A DNA stretch of 64,000 nucleotides. It comes from JANQOZ01 sp045106555. GTDB lineage: Bacteria; Pseudomonadota; Gammaproteobacteria; Xanthomonadales; SZUA-38. The translations under genes and the position numbers were made by a program. The notes beneath the pieces are model-generated. The model made no database searches. It saw only the letters and a program-made list of their open reading frames with translations, and was not told where the DNA came from. Shown here in pieces: positions 43,901 through 51,868 of the stretch. How positions within the stretch are numbered: the first letter of the stretch is position 1; every line of letters starts with the position of its first letter. The stretch lies in assembly GCA_045106555.1 (NCBI GenBank), contig JBGCET010000001.1, forward strand, positions 28,304 through 92,303. Direction: 5' to 3'.

Positions 43901-44290
43901 CCGGTGACGCTGTGCAGCACCGCGGTGTACAACAACCCGAACGAAGACGGCCATGGCATTGTGCTTGAGACGATCGAGCAAGACGGCTCGCCAGCTATAG
44001 CCTGGTCCTGGTTTCATTACCGCGGTGGTGAACAACTATGGCTGGTTGGCAGCGGCGCTTTCGCTGACGGGCAGGTGGAGTCCGAGGCATTTGCCGGCGT
44101 CACCGGAGATTTCCCCCCAGTCTTCGCAGAAAATTCAGCTCAGGTGTCGCGCTGGGGAACGGTCACTTTCCGCTTTTCCGGCGAACGTCAGTTTACCGTC
44201 GACTATCTCCCCGACGATGGCAGCGAGCCCGCAGGCTCGTTAACCTTCGACGCGTTGACGACCCTGGCAGACAGCAACTGCACTAACTAA
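40970..44290 (+). CDS. large secreted Asp-box beta-propeller protein with two C-terminal W-rich domains
   Basis: A 1106-residue exported protein (N-terminal hydrophobic segment SITFVLLGAAVAALISF). The body (about 100-850) contains at least six Asp-box (BNR) motifs, such as KSTNGGQDW, QSSNGGTSF, RSDDGGSTW, RSDNAGQNF, KSTDGGQSF and FTQDGGDNW. This is the sialidase/Vps10-type propeller seen in secreted glycosidase-like proteins. Two copies of the unassigned W-rich domain follow (about 858-975 and 980-1100), each with an LWLIGTG or LWLVGSG core. No catalytic triad of a known sialidase could be recognised. The ATG at 40970 is preferred over the GTG at 40961. Confidence 0.8.
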   Translation: MTRLSITFVLLGAAVAALISFQRAVPLGQTAPTLAIPERGLALPKAHAWERARWHMLKRLPAGATQVPRGAMELARQQSARLPRSSAPQRYQKHAGALAKAAASWQSMGPNRRGGRTRRIVFNSQGTMFAAGVSGGVWRFEQTRWEPLGDRLANVNVGALAIAPDNDQVMYAGTGELYRRTNRAYASMTGSGVFKSTNGGQDWLQLSASNNENFDYVSDLVVSSVNPQRIYAATNTGVWQSSNGGTSFSQSLDIRENAGSRFEGCTDLDLLNDGGRDRLLVSCASRSTDDRYYLPGLLPGACAGPCDGRVYLNADAASGQAWDVVLSEPGMGRTSLAYSASDPAVVYALSASTVPGPDKTGDGIGDYDNGLHGVFRSDDGGSTWTAQLRNTDSDPVSTWMLSFAWQARTDNNTPYGAGWYNQAIAVDPDNPDVVWVGGMQLYRSDNAGQNFGLTSNYYSSNNVPGSQGPEMHPDIHALVFDRSGDLWVGNDGGVWRARDIDAPTDRIRDGYRSLLSGGMRFDAVVTDYTTTQFYHGSVSPNGELVLGGMQDNGTDVYNYPGYPNQWVRFLGGDGAHTAFNSQDLSMWISAQNGYLVRVDRLLQFEQYQERILAQAKDADELMFITPFELDPQDQGRIFVGGKRLIRGRYDEDVWQVASAPFGTEFADKTNTLAVANDQPWVLAGTGNAIYRITSANTSSASTVPGSTQPRAGWVSSLIFDPGDTNVAYATYSSFGGDHVFKSTDGGQSFVAIDGSGAGRLPDVPVHSLAIHPELPDSLYVGTDLGVFFTQDGGDNWQLEDTGFGGAIVERVVINQPDFAGTVYLFAFTYGRGVWRAPLAEVDGASPFEISAEVSGLWYDESEPGHGVQVQVIDGAEGQRLLATWYVYENGKPLWLIGTGEVGEDRATLDMTVTTGADFGSRFDPADVVREPWGTLELVFASTSELSMGWQSTYGEGRSGTLSLQRLTQPADIRPAGSPVTLCSTAVYNNPNEDGHGIVLETIEQDGSPAIAWSWFHYRGGEQLWLVGSGAFADGQVESEAFAGVTGDFPPVFAENSAQVSRWGTVTFRFSGERQFTVDYLPDDGSEPAGSLTFDALTTLADSNCTN

Positions 44291-44305
44291 CTAACACCTG
44301 TATGG

Positions 44306-45643
44306 TCAGGTGGTTTCACGCAGCGCCGCCAGGCGTTCTTTGCTGAGGTCGTACTTCAGCAAGATGGGAATGGTGGCCAGATTCAAAATGGCTGGAAGCA
44401 ACGAGGCGCACCAAAGTACGGCCGTCAGCGCCGACTCAGGTTGCGCCTCGGCACCCACGTTACCTTTCACCAGTCCAGCCGCCGTTAAGGCCACACCAAC
44501 AATCAAAGGCCCAATGGCGCCGGACAATTTCTCGGTAGTGGTAAAAATGCCGCTGTAGGCACCGGCGTTATCTTTCCCGCTGGTTAGCCTGCCGTATTCC
44601 ATGGTGTCTGGAAGCAGGGCCTGGCCGCAGAGCAGGCCGCCGGTAGAACCCAGGCCAATGAACACCGCGCGCAGGTAGATAAGCCAGGAGGCCTCGCCGG
44701 GTTCCCACAGCGCCCAGGTGGCGATGGCGACGGCGTACAAAGTGACACAAATGATATAGGTGTTGCGTTTGCCCCAGCGGCGAATCACCGGCTGCCACAG
44801 TGGGATCGACACCAGTCCCGCAACGGTAAACACCAGCAGGTAATCGCCAATGTCGGAGGTGCTGAGGTTGAGCACCAGACGAAACAGGTAGGGCGCGCTG
44901 GCCAATACGCTGGCCAGGGCAGCTAATTGCAGTAACTTGATGCCAACCAGCAGCAGGAACGGCTGATTACGCACCAGCAGTTTGAGTCCATCGGTGAGAG
45001 TGCTGGTGGGTTCGGTGCTGGTAAGAGATTGGCTGATGCGGGTGTGGGCAGCAGTGGAGAAAAACGCCACGGCACCGGCCAGCGCCGCAACAACGCCAAA
45101 CACCCCGGCCATCAGCAGATAGCCCGAAGCCCCTTCGCCGCCGTAAGCCACAATCTTGGGTCCGCCGACTGACCCTACGGTGACGCCGATCATCAGGAAC
45201 AAAACCCGGTAAGACATCATGCGGGTGCGTTCATCGTAATCGCTGCTCATCTCTGCCGGAATGGCCAAGTAAGGCACCGAAAAAATAGTGTAGGCAGTGG
45301 CATGAAATAACAGGGCAAGCACCACCACCGTCACTGTCAGCGCGGTGGTGGATAGGGCTGGCACGCAAAAAAAGAGAAAAAATGACAGGCCCAGCAACCC
45401 GGCACCTGCCAGCAGATAAGGTCGGCGCTTACCCAGGCGGTGTTGGGTTCGATCACTAATAACGCCCATCAAGGGGTCGGATACCGCGTCGTAGAGTTTG
45501 GTAATGAAGAACAGCGAACCCGCCAACGCAGGTTCCAAACCCACAACGGTGGTCAGATAGAACAGGCCAAACAAGGCCAAGGCGTTGTACACCGTGCCAG
45601 TTCCCAAAGATCCAGCACCCCAACCCAGCATTCCCCAGTTCAA
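44306..45643 (-). CDS. MFS sugar:cation symporter, GPH family (MelB-like)
   Basis: A 12-helix transporter (about 445 residues) of the glycoside-pentoside-hexuronide:cation symporter family. Signatures: WGAGSLGTGTVYNAL at the start, the DAVSDPLMGVISDRT loop with RLGKRRPYLLAG between helices 2 and 3, TIFSVPYLAIPAEMSSDYDERT, and GLLCGQALLPDTMEYGRLTSG in the second half. I prefer the TTG at 45643 because GAGGGGA stands five bases upstream and it gives the family-like N-terminus; the ATG at 45694 is also in frame but has no ribosome site. Its substrate is unknown. It is divergent from the aldehyde dehydrogenase operon, suggesting shared regulation. Confidence 0.85.
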   Translation of the reverse strand: MNWGMLGWGAGSLGTGTVYNALALFGLFYLTTVVGLEPALAGSLFFITKLYDAVSDPLMGVISDRTQHRLGKRRPYLLAGAGLLGLSFFLFFCVPALSTTALTVTVVVLALLFHATAYTIFSVPYLAIPAEMSSDYDERTRMMSYRVLFLMIGVTVGSVGGPKIVAYGGEGASGYLLMAGVFGVVAALAGAVAFFSTAAHTRISQSLTSTEPTSTLTDGLKLLVRNQPFLLLVGIKLLQLAALASVLASAPYLFRLVLNLSTSDIGDYLLVFTVAGLVSIPLWQPVIRRWGKRNTYIICVTLYAVAIATWALWEPGEASWLIYLRAVFIGLGSTGGLLCGQALLPDTMEYGRLTSGKDNAGAYSGIFTTTEKLSGAIGPLIVGVALTAAGLVKGNVGAEAQPESALTAVLWCASLLPAILNLATIPILLKYDLSKERLAALRETT

Positions 45644-45789
45644 ATGATTCCCCTCGAGTGATTGTTTGCGATGAATGATCTGTCGTGCCCACATGCTGAT
45701 TTGTCATGTCGACGTTGATGAACATAGCAAATATTGCCCAAGAGTGGATTACACTAGCGGCACGACCTTTCGCTCAGGACCAAGACTTA

Positions 45790-47334
<1,545 letters not shown>

Positions 47335-47340
47335 TCCACT

Positions 47341-48468
47341 GTGACCGATTCTATTGAACAACTGTTTACCCCCAACCAGGATGAGCGATCTCGCCAGGCC
47401 TTTGTAGGCGCGTTGAAAAAGGAGATTTCCAGCGCGCTGGAACCCCAGCTGGAAAAACACTTTGACGACGAGTTGGTGACTCAGTACGAGGCAGATCATG
47501 GCCGGCCGCCGCAATCGCGGGATGAGGCACGCGCCTTGGCAGAAACTGACCCGCTGTATCAAATGTGGGGGTCGTTGACCTATACCTCCCAGGACCTGAT
47601 GTGGGAGTCAGTGGGCGACACCGTAGATCGAACTATCGCTAGTTTGGAAGCTCGCGGCAAAACGCTGGAGCAGGGCGCTTCGGTGGGTTCGCTTACGCTG
47701 GACCCAGCGCTACAATTTCCTGAGCCTATCGGCAGCACGGAAATTCATCGCCAGCCGGGCGGTTACTTTCACGCCGACGAAGACCTAACAGCGGGCGCAC
47801 TGTATACCGGCACCTTAATGCTCTACACCGCGGCCAAAGGCTTTTCCAGCAGCAGCGCTTCGCCGTTTGCGGTGGTGGGGCAGGGGGTGGCAAAGATGAT
47901 TGAGCCCATGCTCAATGGCGACACCCCAAGCAAGATCCTCGATATGGGGTGCGGGCCGGGCACCGTCACTTTTGGCTTAAAGCAGCATTTTCCTGACGCC
48001 GAAGTGCACGGTGTCGACCTGTCCGCTTCGTTTGTACGGTTCGCCCACCTGTGGGCTGAAGAAGCGGGCACTTCTGTGCACTATCGCCAGGCGGATGCCG
48101 CCAACACCGGATTGGAATCCGGGACGTTTGATTTGATCGTTTCGCAAATCATGTTTCACGAAACCTGGCACGACAAGGCGCCAGAAATTTTCGCTGAGGC
48201 CAGGCGGTTGCTAAAGCCGGGTGGGTTGATGGTAAACATTGATGTGCCTTACCAGCCCGAACGCCTGTCGCTGATCGAGCAGGTGACCAATCAATGGCAG
48301 GTAGCGAACAACGGTGAGCCGTTCTGGACCGGGTTTGCTGACAGTTCGGTTACCGACATGATGACGGCTGGGGGCTTTGAGACCGAGCAGTGTTTTGCGA
48401 AATATGTTCCCGCAGGGCCCACCCGGGATTACTACGTGTTCGGCGCTAAGAAGGACCAAGCGGCATGA
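47341..48468 (+). CDS. class I SAM-dependent methyltransferase
   Basis: A 375-residue protein. The second half is a Rossmann-type methyltransferase: motif I ILDMGCGPGTVTFGL near 200, motif II VHGVDLSASFVRFA, a central VSQIMFHETWHDKA, and LLKPGGLMVNID. The first 180 residues are acidic and helical with no domain I recognise; they may shape the substrate site. It starts with GTG six bases after the aldehyde dehydrogenase stop and overlaps the next gene by four bases. The metabolite or protein that it methylates cannot be read from sequence. Confidence 0.85.
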   Translation: MTDSIEQLFTPNQDERSRQAFVGALKKEISSALEPQLEKHFDDELVTQYEADHGRPPQSRDEARALAETDPLYQMWGSLTYTSQDLMWESVGDTVDRTIASLEARGKTLEQGASVGSLTLDPALQFPEPIGSTEIHRQPGGYFHADEDLTAGALYTGTLMLYTAAKGFSSSSASPFAVVGQGVAKMIEPMLNGDTPSKILDMGCGPGTVTFGLKQHFPDAEVHGVDLSASFVRFAHLWAEEAGTSVHYRQADAANTGLESGTFDLIVSQIMFHETWHDKAPEIFAEARRLLKPGGLMVNIDVPYQPERLSLIEQVTNQWQVANNGEPFWTGFADSSVTDMMTAGGFETEQCFAKYVPAGPTRDYYVFGAKKDQAA

Positions 48469-48755
48469 GCGAAAAACCCTCGGTCAGTGATTTAATGCTC
48501 GATGAAGGACGGGGCAAACCTCGCTTTATCGAAGGCGTTTGCAGCGATCAACTGGTGGACGTTGTACTCCGGCTGGCGATGGAGGTTTCTACCCTCCGCG
48601 ACCGGCTAGACGTGCACGAGGCTATCGCTGAAGAGCAGGGATTTGGAGGCCGTGAAATCGTCGATAACTTCGAGCCTGACGAAGCAATGACCCAGCGCCA
48701 GGCAAGCCGGCGGGAACAGTGGGTGAAACGTGTTGTTCATGACTTGACTAGCTGA
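48465..48755 (+). CDS. small hypothetical protein of the dehydrogenase/methyltransferase operon
   Basis: A 96-residue acidic, helical protein (MSEKPSVSDLMLDEGRGKPR start) with LAMEVSTLRDRLDVHEAIAEE in the middle, which could form a short coiled coil. No signal peptide, membrane segment or known motif is visible. Its ATG overlaps the methyltransferase stop (ATGA), which strongly supports it as a genuine translated gene and suggests partnership with the methyltransferase. Confidence 0.75.
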   Translation: MSEKPSVSDLMLDEGRGKPRFIEGVCSDQLVDVVLRLAMEVSTLRDRLDVHEAIAEEQGFGGREIVDNFEPDEAMTQRQASRREQWVKRVVHDLTS

Positions 48756-48819
48756 CGAGTCAATCGTGCACGTTGAACAACAGCCATCGTTGAAGAGTTA
48801 GTGGAGCGTGTTCAAGCGG

Positions 48820-49008
48820 CTACGTAGATTCGGCGGCTATTTCAGCCAGAATCTCGTCACACAGAGAGCGAAAAGACGCCCGCCAATCTTGCGGGTCTTG
48901 TGAATACGCCGATGGCAAATAGTGGTTCCTGGAGAGCCACCACGGCAAAAATGCCAACAACTTCCATCTAGTCTCGGAGTTTGGTTGGGTCCATTGATCG
49001 ATCTCCAT
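48820..49008 (-). CDS. possible small hypothetical protein
   Basis: An open frame of 62 codons from an ATG at 49008 (MEIDQWTQPNSETRWKLLAF start, ending in LCDEILAEIAAEST). No Shine-Dalgarno sequence, known family or operon context supports it, though its composition is not obviously random. The gap from 48756 to 49287 otherwise holds only the operator-like palindrome and the glyoxalase promoter. Confidence 0.3.
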   Translation of the reverse strand: MEIDQWTQPNSETRWKLLAFLPWWLSRNHYLPSAYSQDPQDWRASFRSLCDEILAEIAAEST

Positions 49009-49091
49009 TCGAGGGTGCGGCGAGTTTACACACAATTTGCTGGCGCACAGCAACTGGACTTCGTGGTACCGGCAGCTGACCCATAAGTGCG

Positions 49092-49107
49092 CATAATGTA
49101 TATTATG
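49092..49107. promoter_or_regulatory. operator-like AT-rich palindrome upstream of the glyoxalase gene
   Basis: CATAAT (49092-49097) and ATTATG (49102-49107) form a perfect inverted repeat around GTAT, 180 bases before the glyoxalase ATG. It could be the binding site of a dimeric regulator or overlap a -10 box. A 43-codon ORF beginning inside it (49105-49236) contains a W-L-K-V-L-G-D segment loosely like the start of an ArsR-type helix-turn-helix, but that is too weak to call. Confidence 0.35.
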
Positions 49108-49287
49108 TTAAATAGATGGGGTGTGAAGCTGATGGAGCTTATGCCCTGGTTGAAGGTGCTGGGCGACTGCTGTGGCTCAGATCTCAGCTACGCGGCCGCC
49201 ATGGTAAACGCGCCGCTCTTGGCGAGCAAAAGTTGATGCCCTACTCTATGCGCTGACTCCAAATACAGCCAAAAAGGCGCTTCAACG

Positions 49288-49728
49288 ATGCGATATTTAC
49301 ACACGATGGTTCGGGTGGATGATCTTCAACAATCCCTCAATTTCTACTGCAATCAGCTGGGGCTGGTTGAAACCAAGCGGGTTGATAACGAAAAGGGCCG
49401 ATTTACTTTGGTCTTTCTTGCCGCGCCGGGGGATGAAGAAAGCGCCAGAAATAATCAAGCGCCGCTGGTTGAGCTTACCCATAACTGGGATCGAGAGAAC
49501 CTCGACGGCGGGCGCAATTTTGGCCATCTTGCCTACAAAGTCGACAATATTTACGACATCTGTCAGCGATTGATGGATCACGGAGTGGATATTAACCGTC
49601 CTCCCCGCGACGGCCATATGGCGTTTGTGCGCTCTCCCGACGGTATTTCCATCGAGCTGCTGCAGGATGGTGACTCGCTGCCAGTTCAGGAGCCGTGGCA
49701 GTCCATGGCAAACAGCGGCCAGTGGTGA
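49288..49728 (+). CDS. gloA: lactoylglutathione lyase (glyoxalase I)
   Basis: A 146-residue metalloenzyme converting the methylglyoxal-glutathione hemithioacetal to S-lactoylglutathione. The glyoxalase fold is clear: MRYLHTMVRVDDLQQSLNFY (first metal-ligand histidine at residue 5), VELTHNWD near 62 with the glutamate ligand region, NFGHLAYKVDNIYD near 75 with the next histidine, and SPDGISIELLQ near 118 with the terminal glutamate. These are the His/Glu/His/Glu ligands of the E. coli enzyme. The gene is alone between gaps. Confidence 0.95.
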   Translation: MRYLHTMVRVDDLQQSLNFYCNQLGLVETKRVDNEKGRFTLVFLAAPGDEESARNNQAPLVELTHNWDRENLDGGRNFGHLAYKVDNIYDICQRLMDHGVDINRPPRDGHMAFVRSPDGISIELLQDGDSLPVQEPWQSMANSGQW

Positions 49729-49932
49729 TCCAGGTGCTTTTGGCGACACTTGTTATGTCTTGAGTAGATGTTGGACCTTTGTTCCTAAGTTGACTCCTTC
49801 ATCAGGTATTCACGCTATGTAGTTCATTTTTCTCGCCGATTTGAGTTAACTTAGTGTCAATAACCCTGAGCGGCTGTTTACATTGACGAGCCGGCTTGGG
49901 ACAATACTTCGGGGGAGGTCGGGAGTTTTTTC

Positions 49933-50622
49933 ATGCAAATTGCTTTGCTAGAAGACGATGTCGACCAGACTGCGTTACTAAACGCCTGGCTGATGCGAAT
50001 GGATGCGACGGTTTCGTCCTTCACCACCGGTCAAAGTTTGAAAAACGTCTTGAAAAAGTCGCACTTCGACCTGTTTTTGCTCGACTGGGAGCTGCCCGAT
50101 ACCACTGGGCTTGAGGTGCTGGCTTGGATACGCAGTCACCTCGACTGGAAAGTGCCAGTGATATTCCTGACGTTACGGGACGCCGAATCCGACATTGTCC
50201 GAGCACTGGACGCTGGCGCGGACGATTACATCGTTAAGCCGCTCAATTCGGAAATTACGCTTGCCCGAATTCGTAATGTGTTGCGCCGACGTCACGGCAA
50301 CACCACGCTGGGCGTTGTCAACGCTGCACCCTATGCTGTCGACTTGGAACAACGAATTGTGACGTTGAACGGCGATACGGTGGCGTTGACTCAGCGGGAA
50401 TTTAACCTGGCTAGCTACCTGTTTCAGCACCCCTCTCAGGTATTATCGCGGGAAACGTTGCTGCGCGAGGTCTGGGGTATTGATGCTGAGATCAACACCC
50501 GTACGGTAGACACCCATATTTCTCGTGTTCGATCGAAGCTGACGATCAACGCAGAAAATGGCTGGTTGCTCCACAGCATCTACCAGTACGGCTATCGGCT
50601 GGAGCCTATCTCTCAATCCTGA
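49933..50622 (+). CDS. orphan OmpR-family response regulator
   Basis: A 229-residue regulator. The receiver domain (about 1-115) has the acidic cluster EDD near residues 7-9, the phosphorylation aspartate in FLLDWELPD (about D51), the T in FLTLRD and the lysine in YIVKPL. The C-terminal winged helix (about 130-225) shows ALTQREFNLASYLFQHP, SRETLLREVWG and TRTVDTHISRVRSKL. No histidine kinase gene is adjacent, so its partner is encoded elsewhere. A GGGAGG ribosome site precedes the ATG. The 204 bases upstream (49729-49932) show no other gene. Confidence 0.92.
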   Translation: MQIALLEDDVDQTALLNAWLMRMDATVSSFTTGQSLKNVLKKSHFDLFLLDWELPDTTGLEVLAWIRSHLDWKVPVIFLTLRDAESDIVRALDAGADDYIVKPLNSEITLARIRNVLRRRHGNTTLGVVNAAPYAVDLEQRIVTLNGDTVALTQREFNLASYLFQHPSQVLSRETLLREVWGIDAEINTRTVDTHISRVRSKLTINAENGWLLHSIYQYGYRLEPISQS

Positions 50623-50634
50623 CAGGCAGGATTG
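50614..50634 (+). terminator. hairpin at the end of the OmpR-type regulator gene
   Basis: CAATCCTG (50614-50621) pairs perfectly with CAGGATTG (50627-50634) around a five-base loop, overlapping the stop codon. The following GGGGTGTTTTCCC has only a short T-run, so it is a weak terminator at best. The 50635-50843 interval beyond it shows nothing else certain. Confidence 0.45.
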
Positions 50635-50843
50635 GGGTGTTTTCCCAAAGTTGCGATGTTCATCACTTTGCCTGATTGCCATGCCAGGCCTGTCTTTGCG
50701 TATGTAACGCGAGTTTACAATTCAACAGCAGATATTTTTTTCGCTTTGTAGTGAAATGACTCTGGGGGAACCACCGGCAAAGACACGATGTCACGCCGGG
50801 CGGCTCCAGGAAAGTAGTTACGAAGAGAAACCGAGGGTTTGTC

Positions 50844-51191
50844 ATGGCGGCCTCTACATTGCAATACGAGAACGAACTGGTCCGGATCAGGCGCCAGTAT
50901 TTAGATTCATTGCCAGAGAAAATTCACGATCTTGAGAATGCTCTGAGTGGACTTTCTGGGTCTGACAGGCCCGATGCGGAGCTTAAGGCGCTTAATCGAA
51001 TCGCCCATCAGCTGGCGGCGTCGGCGGGATCCCACGGGTTCACTGAGGTGTCTAATGCCGCCAAGGAGTTAGACCTGGCATTTGATGATGTTGAAGATTC
51101 TGCGGAGTTGACGCCCGACGTTACCGTTGCCAAGGCCGTTCAGGAAATGGGCGACGCGTTGGTGGACTTGTTGCGTCAGGTCCCTTCCTGA
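50844..51191 (+). CDS. stand-alone histidine phosphotransfer (Hpt) protein
   Basis: A 115-residue four-helix Hpt domain. The phospho-accepting histidine is in RIAHQLAASAGSHGF (about H54), matching the H-x-L-A-x-S-A-G consensus, and is followed by VSNAAKELD. Such proteins relay phosphate between hybrid kinases and receivers. It is encoded back to back with a receiver-only protein on the opposite strand whose 3' end it overlaps by 16 bases, which suggests that the two may exchange phosphate. No kinase gene is present in this cluster. Confidence 0.85.
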   Translation: MAASTLQYENELVRIRRQYLDSLPEKIHDLENALSGLSGSDRPDAELKALNRIAHQLAASAGSHGFTEVSNAAKELDLAFDDVEDSAELTPDVTVAKAVQEMGDALVDLLRQVPS

Positions 51192-51688
51192 CCGGACTTT
51201 GGCGTTTCTTTGAAGTCACTCTCGCTAGACGCAACGCCATCACTGACGCTAACGGCCGGGTCCGGGTATTGTCCCTGCCACAAGGCCAACAGCTGATCAC
51301 CAATTTCTCTCGGGCTGAAAGGTTTGTCGATCACGCCAAGACAGCCAGGCAGCGATTCACAAAATTCTGATCTTCCAGTAAGAAACACCACCGGCACGTC
51401 ACAGGCTGGCGAGGTCAGTTGACGCAGCTTGGTATAGGTCTCGCGACCGTCCATTTCCGGCATGTTCATGTCCAGGACAACCAGGTCCGGCTGATCCTTA
51501 CTGACAGTCTCCAAAGCCAGCGTTCCGCTGCCCACCGTGCTAATTTTCAGATCTGGGCACGCCAGGTTAATCCCCAGCACAGCCAGCTTGAGAATTTGTG
51601 GATCATCGTCCACCATCAGTATTCGTGTGAGGTCAGAAGTCACTGTTTCTGCGCCTTTTTTTGTGTCTTCGATTGTGTATTGAGTCAC
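51176..51688 (-). CDS. single-domain response regulator (receiver only)
   Basis: A 170-residue protein with one receiver domain (about 20-135): acidic cluster MVDDDPQ near 25, phosphorylation aspartate in LVVLDMNMPEMDG near 73, the threonine in VVFLTGR and lysine in VIDKPFSPREIG. There is no output domain; the last 35 residues are acidic and probably disordered. Such proteins act by protein contact or as phosphate sinks. The start is GTG at 51688; a GTG at 51643 with an AAGG upstream is also possible. It is convergent with the Hpt gene and divergent from the sigma-54 activator. Confidence 0.88.
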   Translation of the reverse strand: MTQYTIEDTKKGAETVTSDLTRILMVDDDPQILKLAVLGINLACPDLKISTVGSGTLALETVSKDQPDLVVLDMNMPEMDGRETYTKLRQLTSPACDVPVVFLTGRSEFCESLPGCLGVIDKPFSPREIGDQLLALWQGQYPDPAVSVSDGVASSESDFKETPKSGQEGT

Positions 51689-51759
51689 AGTTGTTACAGG
51701 TTGTATCGGTGCCCTAAATGGGCACTTCCCGCCCCTTCTTATTTGCTATGTTAACTCCA

Positions 51760-51865
51760 CGGGAGATACTCCCGCCAGTCCAGAGGGGGACTAGAAGGAA
51801 ATTTACGGTTATTCAGACGATCGAGAGCAAACCGAAAATCTGAAAACTGACACCTATCGGGAGGT
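51760..51865 (+). promoter_or_regulatory. structured GGA-containing leader before the FleQ-like gene
   Basis: Between the divergent promoters and the FleQ-like ATG there is a small hairpin (CGGGAG/CTCCCG, 51760-51774) and a second possible one (AGTCC/GGACT, 51777-51792). GGA triplets occur in the first hairpin, at 51788-51790, in AGAAGGA (51792-51798) and within the ribosome site GGGAGG (51859-51864). CsrA/RsmA binds GGA motifs, one often at the ribosome site, so translational control by a Csr/Rsm protein is plausible but only inferred. Confidence 0.4.
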
Positions 51866-51868
51866 GCT

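Noticed and set aside
49105..49236. 43-codon ORF with a W-L-K-V-L-G-D segment (possible ArsR-type remnant)
   Set aside because: The match is a few residues only, there is no helix-turn-helix, and it begins inside a palindrome.
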